Source: Saccharothrix deserti (GTDB taxonomy: Bacteria > Actinomycetota > Actinomycetes > Mycobacteriales > Pseudonocardiaceae). From it: 50,495 nt of DNA. Position numbers and translations under genes: made by a program. How positions within the stretch are numbered: position 1 is the first letter of the stretch; the number at the start of each line of letters is the position of its first letter. Positions 16,154 through 23,670 of this stretch are shown here, piece by piece. The stretch is from contig NZ_VKAB01000054.1 in the NCBI RefSeq assembly GCF_009769385.1, forward strand, positions 1 to 50,495. The letters run 5' to 3'. The notes under the pieces are model-generated. The model worked only from the letters and a program-made list of their open reading frames with translations, ran no database searches and was not told the DNA's origin.

Positions 16154-17547
16154 CAGTTGTCGTCCCTCAGAGTGCTGTTGTCGTCCCGCAAGACGCTGTT
16201 GTCGTCCCGCAGGGCGAAGGCAGCGAGCTGGGTCGGCGCGCCGCGCTCGTCGTCCACCGGTCCGATCGGCAGGTGGCGCACGGTGTAGCCGCGCCGCTGC
16301 GCGACGCCGTTCGTCCAGTCCTCGAACTCGGCCCGGGTCCACTCGAAGCGGTGATCCGAGTGCCGGTGCTGGTTCTCGGGCAGCGTCTCGAACAGCGCGT
16401 TGTACTCGACGTTCGGCGTGGTGACCAGGACCGTGCGCGGGCGTGCGACGACGAACACCGAGTGTTCCAACGCGGGCAGTCGGTCCGGGTCGAGGTGTTC
16501 CACGACCTCCATCAGCACGGCGGCGTCGTACCCCTTCAGCTCCGGGTCGGCGTAGGTCAGGGACGACTGGCGCAACGTGAGCCGAGCGCGCTGGCGGTCC
16601 GACATCCTGGCCACGTGGAGCTTGCGCTCGGCGGTGGCGAGGGCGCGCGAGGACACGTCCACGCCGTGGATGTCGGTGAACTCCGGGTGTTCGAGGAGGA
16701 CGCGCAACAGCGCACCGCCACCGCAGCCCAGATCCAGGACCTTGCGCGCGCCTGCCTGCTTGAGCTGGTCGAGGATCGCCTCCCGGCGCTGCACGGCCAG
16801 CGAGACCTTGGGCTCGGTGAGCGCGTTGTCCAGTTCCTCCGGCTCGACCTCCTCCACATCGGCCAGGCGGGACAGCGCGGACTGCACCAGCGGACGGCTG
16901 CGCATCAGGTAGCGGGTGGTGATCAGCTCCCGGTCCGGGTGCGTGCCGAGCCACCCCTCCCCCGCGCGCAGCAGCTTGTCCACCTCGTCCTCCGCGACCC
17001 AGTAGTGCTTGTTGCCGTCGAGGACGGGGAGCAGGACGTAGAGGTGCTTCAGGGCGTCGGACAGGGTGAGCGTGCCGGTGAGGGTGACGTCGGCGTACCG
17101 CGAGTCTTCGCCGTCCCCGAGCGGGATGGGAGTGATGTGCGTGGTCCAGCCGAGGGGTGTGAAGAGGCGTTCCACCAGGCGGTGCGGCAGGACCGGGACG
17201 CGGACGGTGAGCGGGATCGGGGTGGCGGCCACGTCCTGGTGGCTCTTGCTGCGGCCGTTCATGGCGGTGCGGAAGACGGAACCGAGTGCGACCGTCAGCA
17301 GCGACCCGGCGACGTAAGGGCGGTCGTTGACGTACTGGGTGAGCGTGCTGCCGGGCCCGCGCACCAGCGCGACCGGGTCGACCTCCAGCAGGAGCGCGAC
17401 CGTGCACTCCTCTTCGTCCGCGCGCGGGTAGAAGACGTGCGCGGTGCCGGAGGACGTGGTGAACGACTGCGCCCGTTCGGGATGTTTGTGCAGCAGGTGG
17501 CTGAGATCGGTGGCCGGGCGGTGGGTCGTGGTCAGGGTGAGCAGCAC
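16153..17547 (-). CDS. hen1: 3' terminal RNA ribose 2'-O-methyltransferase Hen1
   Basis: Methyltransferase of 464 aa. The N-terminal half (LLTLTTTHRPATDLSHLLHKHPERAQSF onward) is the Hen1-specific domain that stimulates Pnkp ligase. The C-terminal half is the SAM methyltransferase: motif I DLGCGGG near residue 271, metal-binding MEVVEHL near 347-352, and the partner histidines in HRHSDHRFEW. I chose GTG at 17547 because Hen1 proteins begin with this LLTLTTTHRP stretch; upstream residues are not conserved and the nearby Val codon is GTC. The last 20 residues are an imperfect heptad repeat (LRDDNSV, LRDDNST, LRDDN), an unusual tail. Coupled to pnkp by TGATG. Confidence 0.95.
   Translation of the reverse strand: MLLTLTTTHRPATDLSHLLHKHPERAQSFTTSSGTAHVFYPRADEEECTVALLLEVDPVALVRGPGSTLTQYVNDRPYVAGSLLTVALGSVFRTAMNGRSKSHQDVAATPIPLTVRVPVLPHRLVERLFTPLGWTTHITPIPLGDGEDSRYADVTLTGTLTLSDALKHLYVLLPVLDGNKHYWVAEDEVDKLLRAGEGWLGTHPDRELITTRYLMRSRPLVQSALSRLADVEEVEPEELDNALTEPKVSLAVQRREAILDQLKQAGARKVLDLGCGGGALLRVLLEHPEFTDIHGVDVSSRALATAERKLHVARMSDRQRARLTLRQSSLTYADPELKGYDAAVLMEVVEHLDPDRLPALEHSVFVVARPRTVLVTTPNVEYNALFETLPENQHRHSDHRFEWTRAEFEDWTNGVAQRRGYTVRHLPIGPVDDERGAPTQLAAFALRDDNSVLRDDNSTLRDDN
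16156..16218 (-). repeat. Three 21-bp tandem repeats at the Hen1 C-terminus
   Basis: Three in-frame units (16156-16176, 16177-16197, 16198-16218), each starting GTTGTCGTCC on the plus strand, encode the heptads LRDDNSV, LRDDNST and LRDDN at the end of Hen1. Such short in-frame units can expand or shrink by slippage. Confidence 0.7.
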
Positions 17548-17657
17548 GCGGTCGAGTGTGACCGAGCGGTTCTCCCGACGCCGCCGAATTACGCCAGGCG
17601 CCGATGCGTGTCCGGTGCTCCGGCGGCCACCTCGTGCAGGTCGGAGCATGGCCGAAC

Positions 17658-17685
17658 GGGTGCCCGGCCCGGGGGCCGGGCACCC
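17658..17685 (-). terminator. Terminator after P450 #1
   Basis: Perfect 13-bp inverted repeat (GGGTGCCCGGCCC with GGGCCGGGCACCC) with a minimal loop, 5 bp past the stop of the P450 gene ending at 17690. It separates the P450 operon from hen1-pnkp downstream. Confidence 0.75.
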
Positions 17686-17689
17686 TCTG

Positions 17690-18910
17690 TCACCAAGCCA
17701 CCGGGAGTTCCCGCAGCCCGCCGACGAGAAGCCCTTCCACGCGCCGCAGCTCGTCCGCCGGGACGGCGAGCTCCAGCGACGGCAACCGGCGCAGCAGCAC
17801 GTCGAGCACGACCTGGAGTTCGGTGCGGGCCAACGCCTGGCCCAGGCACGAGTGCGCACCGGCGCCGAACGACAGGTGCGGGTTCGGGGTGCGGGCGAGG
17901 TCCATCTCGTCCGCGCGCTCGAACGCGTTCTCGTCGCGGTTCGCGGCGGCCATGCTGCACACCACGGTCGTCCCGGCGGGCACCACGGTGTCGCCGACCT
18001 CGAAGTCGGCGTCGATGTACCGCAGCATCCCGAACCCGGCGTTGACGTCCAGCCGCAACGCCTCCTCCGTCGCCGAGCGGATCAGCGACCGGTCCTCCAG
18101 CAGGCGCTCCCAGCGGGACCGGTCGGACAGCAGCATCGCCATCATCTTCGCGATCATGTTCGCGGTGGTCTCGTGCCCGGCGACGAGCAGGCCCTGGCCT
18201 GTCGCCACCAGGATGGCGTCGGACAGCGGCTGCCCCTCGGCGTCGGTGTACGTGATGAGCTCGCTGAGCAGGTCATCGCCCGGTTCCGCGCGCTTGGCCG
18301 CGACGTGGCCCGCCAGGTACGCGCCGAACTCGGCCTGCGCCTTGCCGATCTCCTCCCGCGTGTACCGGGTCATGCTGAGCAGGGTGTCCGACCAGTAGGC
18401 GAACTTGTCCCGATCCGAGTCCGGCACGCCGAGGATGGAGCAGATCACCCACACCGGCAGCGGGAACGCGAGGCCCGCCTTGAGGTCCGCCGGGTGGCCC
18501 TGCTCCAGCATCCCGTCGATGAGCTGGTCGGCCATCGCCTCGATCCGGGGCCGCAGCGCGGCCATCCGCTTGGCGGTGAAGTACCTGTTGAGCAGGCGCC
18601 GCCACTGCCGGTGCCCCTCGCCGCTCTGCGGGAGCACCGTCGCCATCTCGCTGTTGAACACCCCGCCGGACTCGTCCTCCGAGACCCTCGCCCCTTCGTT
18701 CGCGGCGGACGGCCGGGTGAACCGCGGATCGGCCAGCACGTTCTTCACGTCCTCGTAGCGGGTGACCAGCGACGCCTCGTCGCCGCTCGCCAGCTTCACC
18801 CGCGCGACCGGGCACTTCTGCCGCAGCTCCGCCCACTCGGTCGGCGGTTCGAGCACCGTGGGGTTGTCGATCGGGTAGTTCAGCGGCTGCTCGTCAGTGA
18901 TGTAGCCCAT
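17690..18910 (-). CDS. Cytochrome P450 (#1)
   Basis: Soluble bacterial P450 of 406 aa. Diagnostic motifs: I-helix oxygen-binding LLVAGHETTANM, K-helix ExxR in ATEEALRLD, and the heme loop HLSFGAGAHSCLGQALAR with the axial Cys. The length and QGEGHRQWRR-like C-helix region fit class I P450s that use a ferredoxin and a ferredoxin reductase, both encoded upstream in the same direction (20326-21743). Substrate unknown. A dyad TAAGTCA-N6-TGCTTTA is centred 66 bp before the ATG, matching dyads before TetR #1 and the MFS gene, so it probably belongs to the same TetR regulon and can be transcribed separately from P450 #2. Confidence 0.94.
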   Translation of the reverse strand: MGYITDEQPLNYPIDNPTVLEPPTEWAELRQKCPVARVKLASGDEASLVTRYEDVKNVLADPRFTRPSAANEGARVSEDESGGVFNSEMATVLPQSGEGHRQWRRLLNRYFTAKRMAALRPRIEAMADQLIDGMLEQGHPADLKAGLAFPLPVWVICSILGVPDSDRDKFAYWSDTLLSMTRYTREEIGKAQAEFGAYLAGHVAAKRAEPGDDLLSELITYTDAEGQPLSDAILVATGQGLLVAGHETTANMIAKMMAMLLSDRSRWERLLEDRSLIRSATEEALRLDVNAGFGMLRYIDADFEVGDTVVPAGTTVVCSMAAANRDENAFERADEMDLARTPNPHLSFGAGAHSCLGQALARTELQVVLDVLLRRLPSLELAVPADELRRVEGLLVGGLRELPVAW

Positions 18911-18965
18911 CGTCCACTCTCTTCCGGGTCGATCTCGCGGATAACAGCAGTCAGTCGGACAGAAC

Positions 18966-18985
18966 TAAGTCAGACACTTGCTTTA
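18966..18985. promoter_or_regulatory. TetR-type operator candidate (P450 #1 promoter)
   Basis: TAAGTCA, six bases, TGCTTTA: seven-base arms with 5 of 7 matching as a dyad. It matches the sites at 22478-22497 and 23614-23633 (14 of 19 bases identical to the latter over AGTCAGACACTTGCTTTAA). The surrounding 113-bp gap between the two P450 genes is otherwise without genes. Confidence 0.6.
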
Positions 18986-19023
18986 AACGATGCCCATCGG
19001 TCTCGCAGCGGAACGTCGGCGGA

Positions 19024-20244
19024 CTACCAGGCGACGGGCAGTTGGTGGACCCCGTAGACGAACCCGTCGTGCTTGAACGGGAGGTCCTCGAAGTCGGTGG
19101 CCAGGCGCAGACCGGGCAGACGTCGGTACAGGGTGCGGTAGACGATCTCCAACTCCAGGCGGGCCAGGGGCTGGCCGAGGCACTGGTGCACACCGAACCC
19201 GAAGGCGACGTGGTGGCGGGCCGGGCGGGTGATGTCGAGGCGGTCGGGGTCGGGGAAGGCCTCCGGGTCGCGGTTGGCGATCTCGTTGGGCATCACCAGT
19301 CCCTCGCCGGCACGGACGAGCTGCCCGGCGACCTCGATGTCCTCCATGGCGAAGCGACGACGTCCGCCGTGCGTGATGTTGAGGTAGCGCAGCAGTTCGT
19401 CGACCGCGCTGGTGGCGATCGCCGGGTCGTCGGTGTCGCGCAGCAACGCGAGCTGGTCTGGGTTGCGCAACAGCGCCACCGTGCTCAACGCGATCATGTT
19501 GGCGGTCGTCTCGTGACCGGCGATGAGCAGCAGCACGGCCATCTCGGTCGCGGCCTGGACGGTCAACTCGCCCGACTTGATCCGCTCGCCGAGCCGCGAG
19601 ATCAGGTCGTCGCCGGGCTTGTCCAGCTTCGCCACGACCAGACCACCGAGGTACTGCCCGAGCGCGGTCGTGCCGGCGGTGCGCTCCTCGGGGGTCGAGT
19701 TGCGGCTGATGATCGTCTTGCTGTTCTGCTGGAAGAAGTCGTGGTCGCTGTAGGGCACGTCGAGCAGGTCGCAGATCACCAGCGACGGCACGGGCAGCGC
19801 GAACGCCTCGACCAGGTCCACCGGGTTCGGCCCGGCGAGCATCTCGTCGAGCGCGTCGTCGACGATCTTCTGCACCGCGGGCCGCATGGCCGCGACGTTC
19901 TTCACGGTGAACGCCGAGCCGACCATGCGCCGCAGCCGCGCGTGCTCGGGGTCGTCCATGCCGATGAAGCTCAGGGTCCCGTTGCCCGGCGCCGACCGCG
20001 GGTAGTCGGGATGGGTCATGTCGGCGCTGACACGCCGGTCGCCCAGCACGGCGCGCTGGTCGGCGTAACGGGTCACCAGCCAAGGGGTCGAGCCGTCCCA
20101 CAGCCGGACGCGGGTCAGCGGCGTCTCCTCTTGCAGCGTCCGCAATTCCGGGGCCGGGTCGAACGGACACCCCTCCGCCCTGGGCATCGGGTACTCCGGG
20201 ACCTCGGCCGTGTTCCGGTCGGCGGGGTCCAACGTGCTCGTCAT
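19024..20244 (-). CDS. Cytochrome P450 (#2), CYP105-like
   Basis: P450 of 406 aa. Motifs: I-helix LLIAGHETTANM, ExxR in AVDELLRYLN, PERF-equivalent FPDPDRLDITR, and the heme loop HVAFGFGVHQCLGQPLAR with the axial Cys. The N-terminal PMPRAEGCPFDPAPELRTL and the FGFGVHQC loop are typical of actinomycete CYP105-type enzymes, which hydroxylate varied small molecules. ATG at 20244 gives the family-like length; a longer frame adds unrelated residues. It lies 81 bp after the ferredoxin reductase gene and shares the run TetR, ferredoxin, reductase, P450. The two P450s are clearly different in sequence, so this is not a recent duplication. Confidence 0.94.
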   Translation of the reverse strand: MTSTLDPADRNTAEVPEYPMPRAEGCPFDPAPELRTLQEETPLTRVRLWDGSTPWLVTRYADQRAVLGDRRVSADMTHPDYPRSAPGNGTLSFIGMDDPEHARLRRMVGSAFTVKNVAAMRPAVQKIVDDALDEMLAGPNPVDLVEAFALPVPSLVICDLLDVPYSDHDFFQQNSKTIISRNSTPEERTAGTTALGQYLGGLVVAKLDKPGDDLISRLGERIKSGELTVQAATEMAVLLLIAGHETTANMIALSTVALLRNPDQLALLRDTDDPAIATSAVDELLRYLNITHGGRRRFAMEDIEVAGQLVRAGEGLVMPNEIANRDPEAFPDPDRLDITRPARHHVAFGFGVHQCLGQPLARLELEIVYRTLYRRLPGLRLATDFEDLPFKHDGFVYGVHQLPVAW

Positions 20245-20325
20245 CGCTTTCCTTCCGGTGGGAGACACACCTGCCACCGCACGGGTCGCGCACGATGACC
20301 GGTGGGAGTGGAGGGCGTGCAACCG

Positions 20326-21546
20326 CTAGAAGTCCGCCTTCTCGACTTCCACGGCGGTCACGTGCGCCCCGGTGAAGTCGCGCAGTTGTCCCAGCACGCG
20401 CTGCCGGAGCTGACGTGCCTGCTTGGGCATGTTCCAGCCGAGAACGCCGACGGCCTCGCCGTCACGCTCGTAGAGCGCGACGAACCGCCGCGCCGCGACG
20501 TCACCGTCCACGACGGACACCTCGGCGTCGGCGGGCAGCACGCCGTGGATCTGCAGCTTGACGTCGAACTGGTCGGTCCAGAAGTAGGGCACGGGCACGT
20601 AGGACCGCCGCACGCCCAGGATGTTGTCGGCCACGACCGCGGCCTGCTCGGTGGCGTTGGTCCGGTTCTCCAGGCGCAGCAGGGTCCCCAGGCCCTCGTG
20701 GTGCCAGCGCGCCACGTCACCGACCGCGTAGACCCCGTCGGCGGCACGACACCCCGCGTCGCACACCACGCCGTTGTCCACCTTGAGACCGCTGTCCACC
20801 AGCCAGTCGGTGTTTGGGATGGCGCCCAGGGCTACCACGACCACGTCGGCAGGCAGCACCTCGCCGGTGTCCAGGCGCACGCCGGTGACCCGGCCGTCCC
20901 GCCCGGCCAGACCGAGCACCGCGGCACCCAGCCGCAACCGCACGCCGCGCTCGGCGTGGACCTGGCCGAGCAGGTCCGACACCAACGGCCCGAACTGGGC
21001 CGCCAGAGGCGCCTGCTGCGGTCCGGCGAGGGTGACGTCCAAGCCAAGGCCGCAGGCGGTGGAGGCGACCTCCGCGCCGAGCACGCCGTCGCCCACGACC
21101 ACCAGTCGGGTGGCGGTGAGCAGGTCGGCCCGCAACGCCAGGGCATCGCCGAGGCTGCGCAGCACGTGCACACCGCTCAGACCCGCCTGGTCGGGCAGGA
21201 CCCTCGGCCGCACCCCCGTCGCCACGACCACGGCGTCGGCCCGCAGCACCTTCCCGGACGCGGTGCGCACGCTGCGCGTCGCCACGTCGAGAGACGCCGC
21301 CGGATCACCGAGGACGAACCCCGCGTCCAACGCGTCCAGCACCTCTTGGCCGCGCAGCAGGGCGCGTTCGGGCTCCCACGCTCCGGCGAGGACCTGCTTG
21401 GACAGCGGCGGCCGGTCGTAGGGCGCGTGCAGTTCGTCGCCCAGCAGGGTCAGCCCACCGGTGAACCCCTTGCGCCGCAACGCCTCCGCGGTGGCGAGAC
21501 CGGCGGCGGAGGCTCCGACGACCAGGACGTCGGACGGCGTGCTCAC
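20326..21546 (-). CDS. NAD(P)H ferredoxin reductase (AIF/Pyr_redox type)
   Basis: FAD flavoprotein of 406 aa. The FAD Rossmann motif is VLVVGASAAGLATAEALRR at the start, the NAD(P)H motif is VVVGDGVLGAEVASTACGLG near the middle, and the second FAD motif is DGVYAVGDVARW. This is the putidaredoxin-reductase/rhodocoxin-reductase class that passes electrons from NAD(P)H to ferredoxins serving P450s. GTG at 21546 overlaps the ferredoxin stop (GTGA), so the two are coupled; an upstream in-frame ATG is not supported. Together with the adjacent 3Fe-4S ferredoxin it forms a complete redox chain for the two P450s. Confidence 0.93.
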   Translation of the reverse strand: MSTPSDVLVVGASAAGLATAEALRRKGFTGGLTLLGDELHAPYDRPPLSKQVLAGAWEPERALLRGQEVLDALDAGFVLGDPAASLDVATRSVRTASGKVLRADAVVVATGVRPRVLPDQAGLSGVHVLRSLGDALALRADLLTATRLVVVGDGVLGAEVASTACGLGLDVTLAGPQQAPLAAQFGPLVSDLLGQVHAERGVRLRLGAAVLGLAGRDGRVTGVRLDTGEVLPADVVVVALGAIPNTDWLVDSGLKVDNGVVCDAGCRAADGVYAVGDVARWHHEGLGTLLRLENRTNATEQAAVVADNILGVRRSYVPVPYFWTDQFDVKLQIHGVLPADAEVSVVDGDVAARRFVALYERDGEAVGVLGWNMPKQARQLRQRVLGQLRDFTGAHVTAVEVEKADF

Positions 21547-21743
21547 GTCCGGTCCGCCAGCATGATCGCCGCCGCGGGGCACACGTCGGCGGCTTCCCGG
21601 ACGGCGGTGTGCAGGTGCTCACCCGGTTCGGCGTCGAGCAGCACCACGATGCCGTCCTCGTCCCGCTGGTCGAACACGTCCGGCGCGGCCAGCACGCACG
21701 AGCCCGCGCCGCAGCACTTGTCCTCGTCCACGGAGACCTTCAT
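21543..21743 (-). CDS. 3Fe-4S ferredoxin (P450 electron donor)
   Basis: Small ferredoxin of 66 aa with the actinomycete P450-ferredoxin pattern: Cys10, Cys16 and Cys55-Pro as ligands. The position of the second Cys of a 4Fe-4S motif is Ala13, which predicts a 3Fe-4S cluster. The chain is acidic, as expected for docking to a P450 and reductase. I chose ATG at 21743, eight bases after AAGGAG; the GTG nine bases upstream overlaps that ribosome site and is less likely. Its stop overlaps the start of the reductase gene. Confidence 0.92.
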   Translation of the reverse strand: MKVSVDEDKCCGAGSCVLAAPDVFDQRDEDGIVVLLDAEPGEHLHTAVREAADVCPAAAIMLADRT

Positions 21744-21773
21744 CTGTCGCACTCCTTCGATCTGTTCTCGTTG

Positions 21774-22427
21774 TCACACGCCGGTCGGGGTGACCGGCGC
21801 CGGCCACAGCCCCACGATCGCGTCGATCAGGCCCGTGGCGGTGGCGTCCCATGTGGACTTGGTGGTGGGTTTGCCGACGGCCAGAGCGGCTTCCCGCTCG
21901 GCCAGCGTGTGGGACATGAGGTTGCGGGCCATCGCGCTGCGCTCCAGGTGCACCGGCAGCGGCAACGCGGGCAGGCAGCGGTTGAGCCCGTCGACGATCC
22001 GCTGGATCGGCTCCGTGCTCAGCGCCTCGTCGATGATGATCTCCCGCAGACCGGGGTCGGTCATCACCTGGGCGCCGAAGCGGGCGAACCAGGTGGGGTT
22101 GCCCAACGCGGCCAGGTGCTCGGTGAACGGCCGCACCATGCAGGTCACCCAGTCCCGCACCTCGCGACTGCCCTCGACCTCGACCAGCATCCGCTCGCGC
22201 ACCCGCTCGATCGGCACGGAGTGGCGGCGCACGATCGCACGCACCAGATCGGCCTTGGAGCCGAAGTGGTAGCCGACCGCGAAGTTGTTGCCCTGCCCCG
22301 CCGCCTCACCGACCTGCCGGTTGGACACCGCGGACACCCCGTGCTCGGCGAACAGCCGCTCGGCGGCCGTGAGGATCAACTCCCGGGTCCCCGCCGCCCG
22401 TTCCGCCCGGTTGCCCGTGGCCACCAC
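21774..22427 (-). CDS. TetR-family regulator #1 of the P450 module
   Basis: Regulator of 217 aa. The N-terminal HTH is RELILTAAERLFAEHGVSAVSNRQVGEAAGQGNNFAVGYHFGSKADL, about residues 14-60, followed by a ligand domain with WFARFGAQVMTDPGLREI. It is a close paralog of the TetR at 22796-23470: the same QGNN-xAVGYHFGxKADLVRAIVRR and TWFARFxAQxMTDP blocks. GTG start preceded by GGAGGAGG. It lies 30 bp before the ferredoxin gene in the same direction, so it probably heads a TetR-ferredoxin-reductase-P450 operon. A TGAGTCA-N6-TGACTTA dyad is centred about 60 bp upstream, suggesting autoregulation. Confidence 0.92.
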   Translation of the reverse strand: MVATGNRAERAAGTRELILTAAERLFAEHGVSAVSNRQVGEAAGQGNNFAVGYHFGSKADLVRAIVRRHSVPIERVRERMLVEVEGSREVRDWVTCMVRPFTEHLAALGNPTWFARFGAQVMTDPGLREIIIDEALSTEPIQRIVDGLNRCLPALPLPVHLERSAMARNLMSHTLAEREAALAVGKPTTKSTWDATATGLIDAIVGLWPAPVTPTGV

Positions 22428-22795
22428 CGCAACCTCCTCCGTGTCGGCGTCGACGACCCGACCTGTTCCGAAAATTTTGAGTCAATCGACTGACTTAAGT
22501 ATGCCCGACCATCGGCGGCGACGCAACGTGATGAAACGACTCCTAACGGAACTAACTTCACGTTGCGGTCGAAACGGTCGAACCCCGCATCCGCGGCCGG
22601 TTTGACGAGGCGTTCGCGGGGCACTGGGCGACCGGCTCACGTCCCCGACCCGGTCGCTGCGCGTGCGCAACGCCCGGTTCCGCACCGCCACCGGCCGGGC
22701 GCCTCGCTACCCCAGTGCCCGTGAAGGGTGGATCGCCACCGCGGCCGAACTCGGCCACGCCGCACAGCGGTCACCCCCGAGGTGCCACCGGTCGG
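22428..22795. other. 368-bp gap between the two TetR genes
   Basis: Holds the promoter and dyad of TetR #1 (22478-22497) and an AT-rich patch around 22470-22500. The part from about 22560 to 22795 is high-GC without a supported gene; short open frames there have no recognisable content. Confidence 0.4.
22478..22497. promoter_or_regulatory. TetR-type operator candidate (TetR #1 promoter)
   Basis: TGAGTCA-ATCGAC-TGACTTA: seven-base arms matching 6 of 7 as a dyad. AGTCAATCGACTGACTTAA here and AGTCAATCAACTGATTTAA at the MFS promoter agree at 17 of 19 bases. It sits in a locally AT-rich promoter-like patch 51-70 bp before the GTG start. Confidence 0.72.
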
Positions 22796-23470
22796 TCAAC
22801 GCCCGGAGTCGCCGGTGCACGGGGCCGTCCACAGCCCCGTGATCGCGTCGATGAGCCCCGTGGCGGCCTCGTCCCAAGTGGACCTCGGCGTCGCGGCGCC
22901 CTCGGCGAGGGAACGCTCGCGCTCGGCGCAGACGTGCACGATGAGGTGGCGGATCATGTTGCCGCGATCCTCCCGAACGTCGGCGGGCATGTCGGGCGCG
23001 AACTCGTAGAGGTTGACCAGCACCTCGCGCAACGACGGCTCGGCGAGCGCTTCCTCGGCCATGATCTCGCGGAAGGCGGGATCGGTCATGATCTGCGCGC
23101 TGAACCTGGCGAACCAGGTGGGGTCGCCCAGTGACGCCAGGTGCGCGGTGACCGGGCGCACCAGGCAGGCCACCCAGTCCCGGACGTCGCGCGACCCGGC
23201 GGCGGCGGTCACCATCTCCTGCCGCAGCGACTCGATCCGGGGGGTGCGCCTGCGCACGATGGCCCGCACCAGGTCGGCCTTGGTGCCGAAGTGGTAGCCG
23301 ACGGCCGCGTTGTTCCCCTGTCCGGCGGCGGCGCTGATCTGGCGGTTGGACACCGCGTACAGCCCCTGCTCGGCGAACAGCCGTTCCGCCGTGGTGAGGA
23401 TCTGCAGCCGCGTGGCTCCTACCTGCTCCGCCCTCGGGGTTCTGCCGACGTCCGTCACCACGGCCACCAC
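22796..23470 (-). CDS. TetR-family regulator #2, paralog of #1
   Basis: Regulator of 224 aa. HTH: LQILTTAERLFAEQGLYAVSNRQISAAAGQGNNAAVGYHFGTKADL. The ligand domain has WFARFSAQIMTDPAFREIMAEEAL, closely matching regulator #1, and both end in a WDE/D-ATGLIDAI-GLW block, so the two arose by duplication. It is divergent from the MFS exporter, with a dyad in the 200-bp gap, the classic arrangement for a TetR repressor controlling efflux. GTG at 23470 is used; a second GTG at 23458 is possible because no ribosome site decides between them. Confidence 0.92.
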   Translation of the reverse strand: MVAVVTDVGRTPRAEQVGATRLQILTTAERLFAEQGLYAVSNRQISAAAGQGNNAAVGYHFGTKADLVRAIVRRRTPRIESLRQEMVTAAAGSRDVRDWVACLVRPVTAHLASLGDPTWFARFSAQIMTDPAFREIMAEEALAEPSLREVLVNLYEFAPDMPADVREDRGNMIRHLIVHVCAERERSLAEGAATPRSTWDEAATGLIDAITGLWTAPCTGDSGR

Positions 23471-23613
23471 CGTACAGGCAGCTCGCGCGAGTCACAGGTC
23501 GCGGCACACGGGCGCGGGCGAGCGGGCGGCCTCCCGTCCGCGGTCTTCCTCACGGGTGACCTCCTCCACATCGGCCTCGTCGCACTCCCCCGGCGACACC
23601 GGGATGATTAGCC

Positions 23614-23633
23614 TAAGTCAATCAACTGATTTA
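23614..23633. promoter_or_regulatory. TetR-type operator candidate (MFS promoter)
   Basis: TAAGTCA-ATCAAC-TGATTTA: seven-base arms matching 6 of 7 as a dyad, in an AT-rich patch between divergent TetR #2 and the MFS gene, 38-57 bp before the MFS ATG. Nearly identical to the site before TetR #1. Confidence 0.72.
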
Positions 23634-23670
23634 ATTCTAGTCCGCCGCTCCTTCCGACGGAGGCCCCGCC

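Noticed and set aside
13046..16288. 1080-residue plus-strand frame across pnkp
   Set aside because: Antisense shadow of the Pnkp gene: no domains and biased composition.
22560..22795. Gene remnant between the two TetR genes
   Set aside because: Short frames there gave no convincing homology, start or ribosome site.
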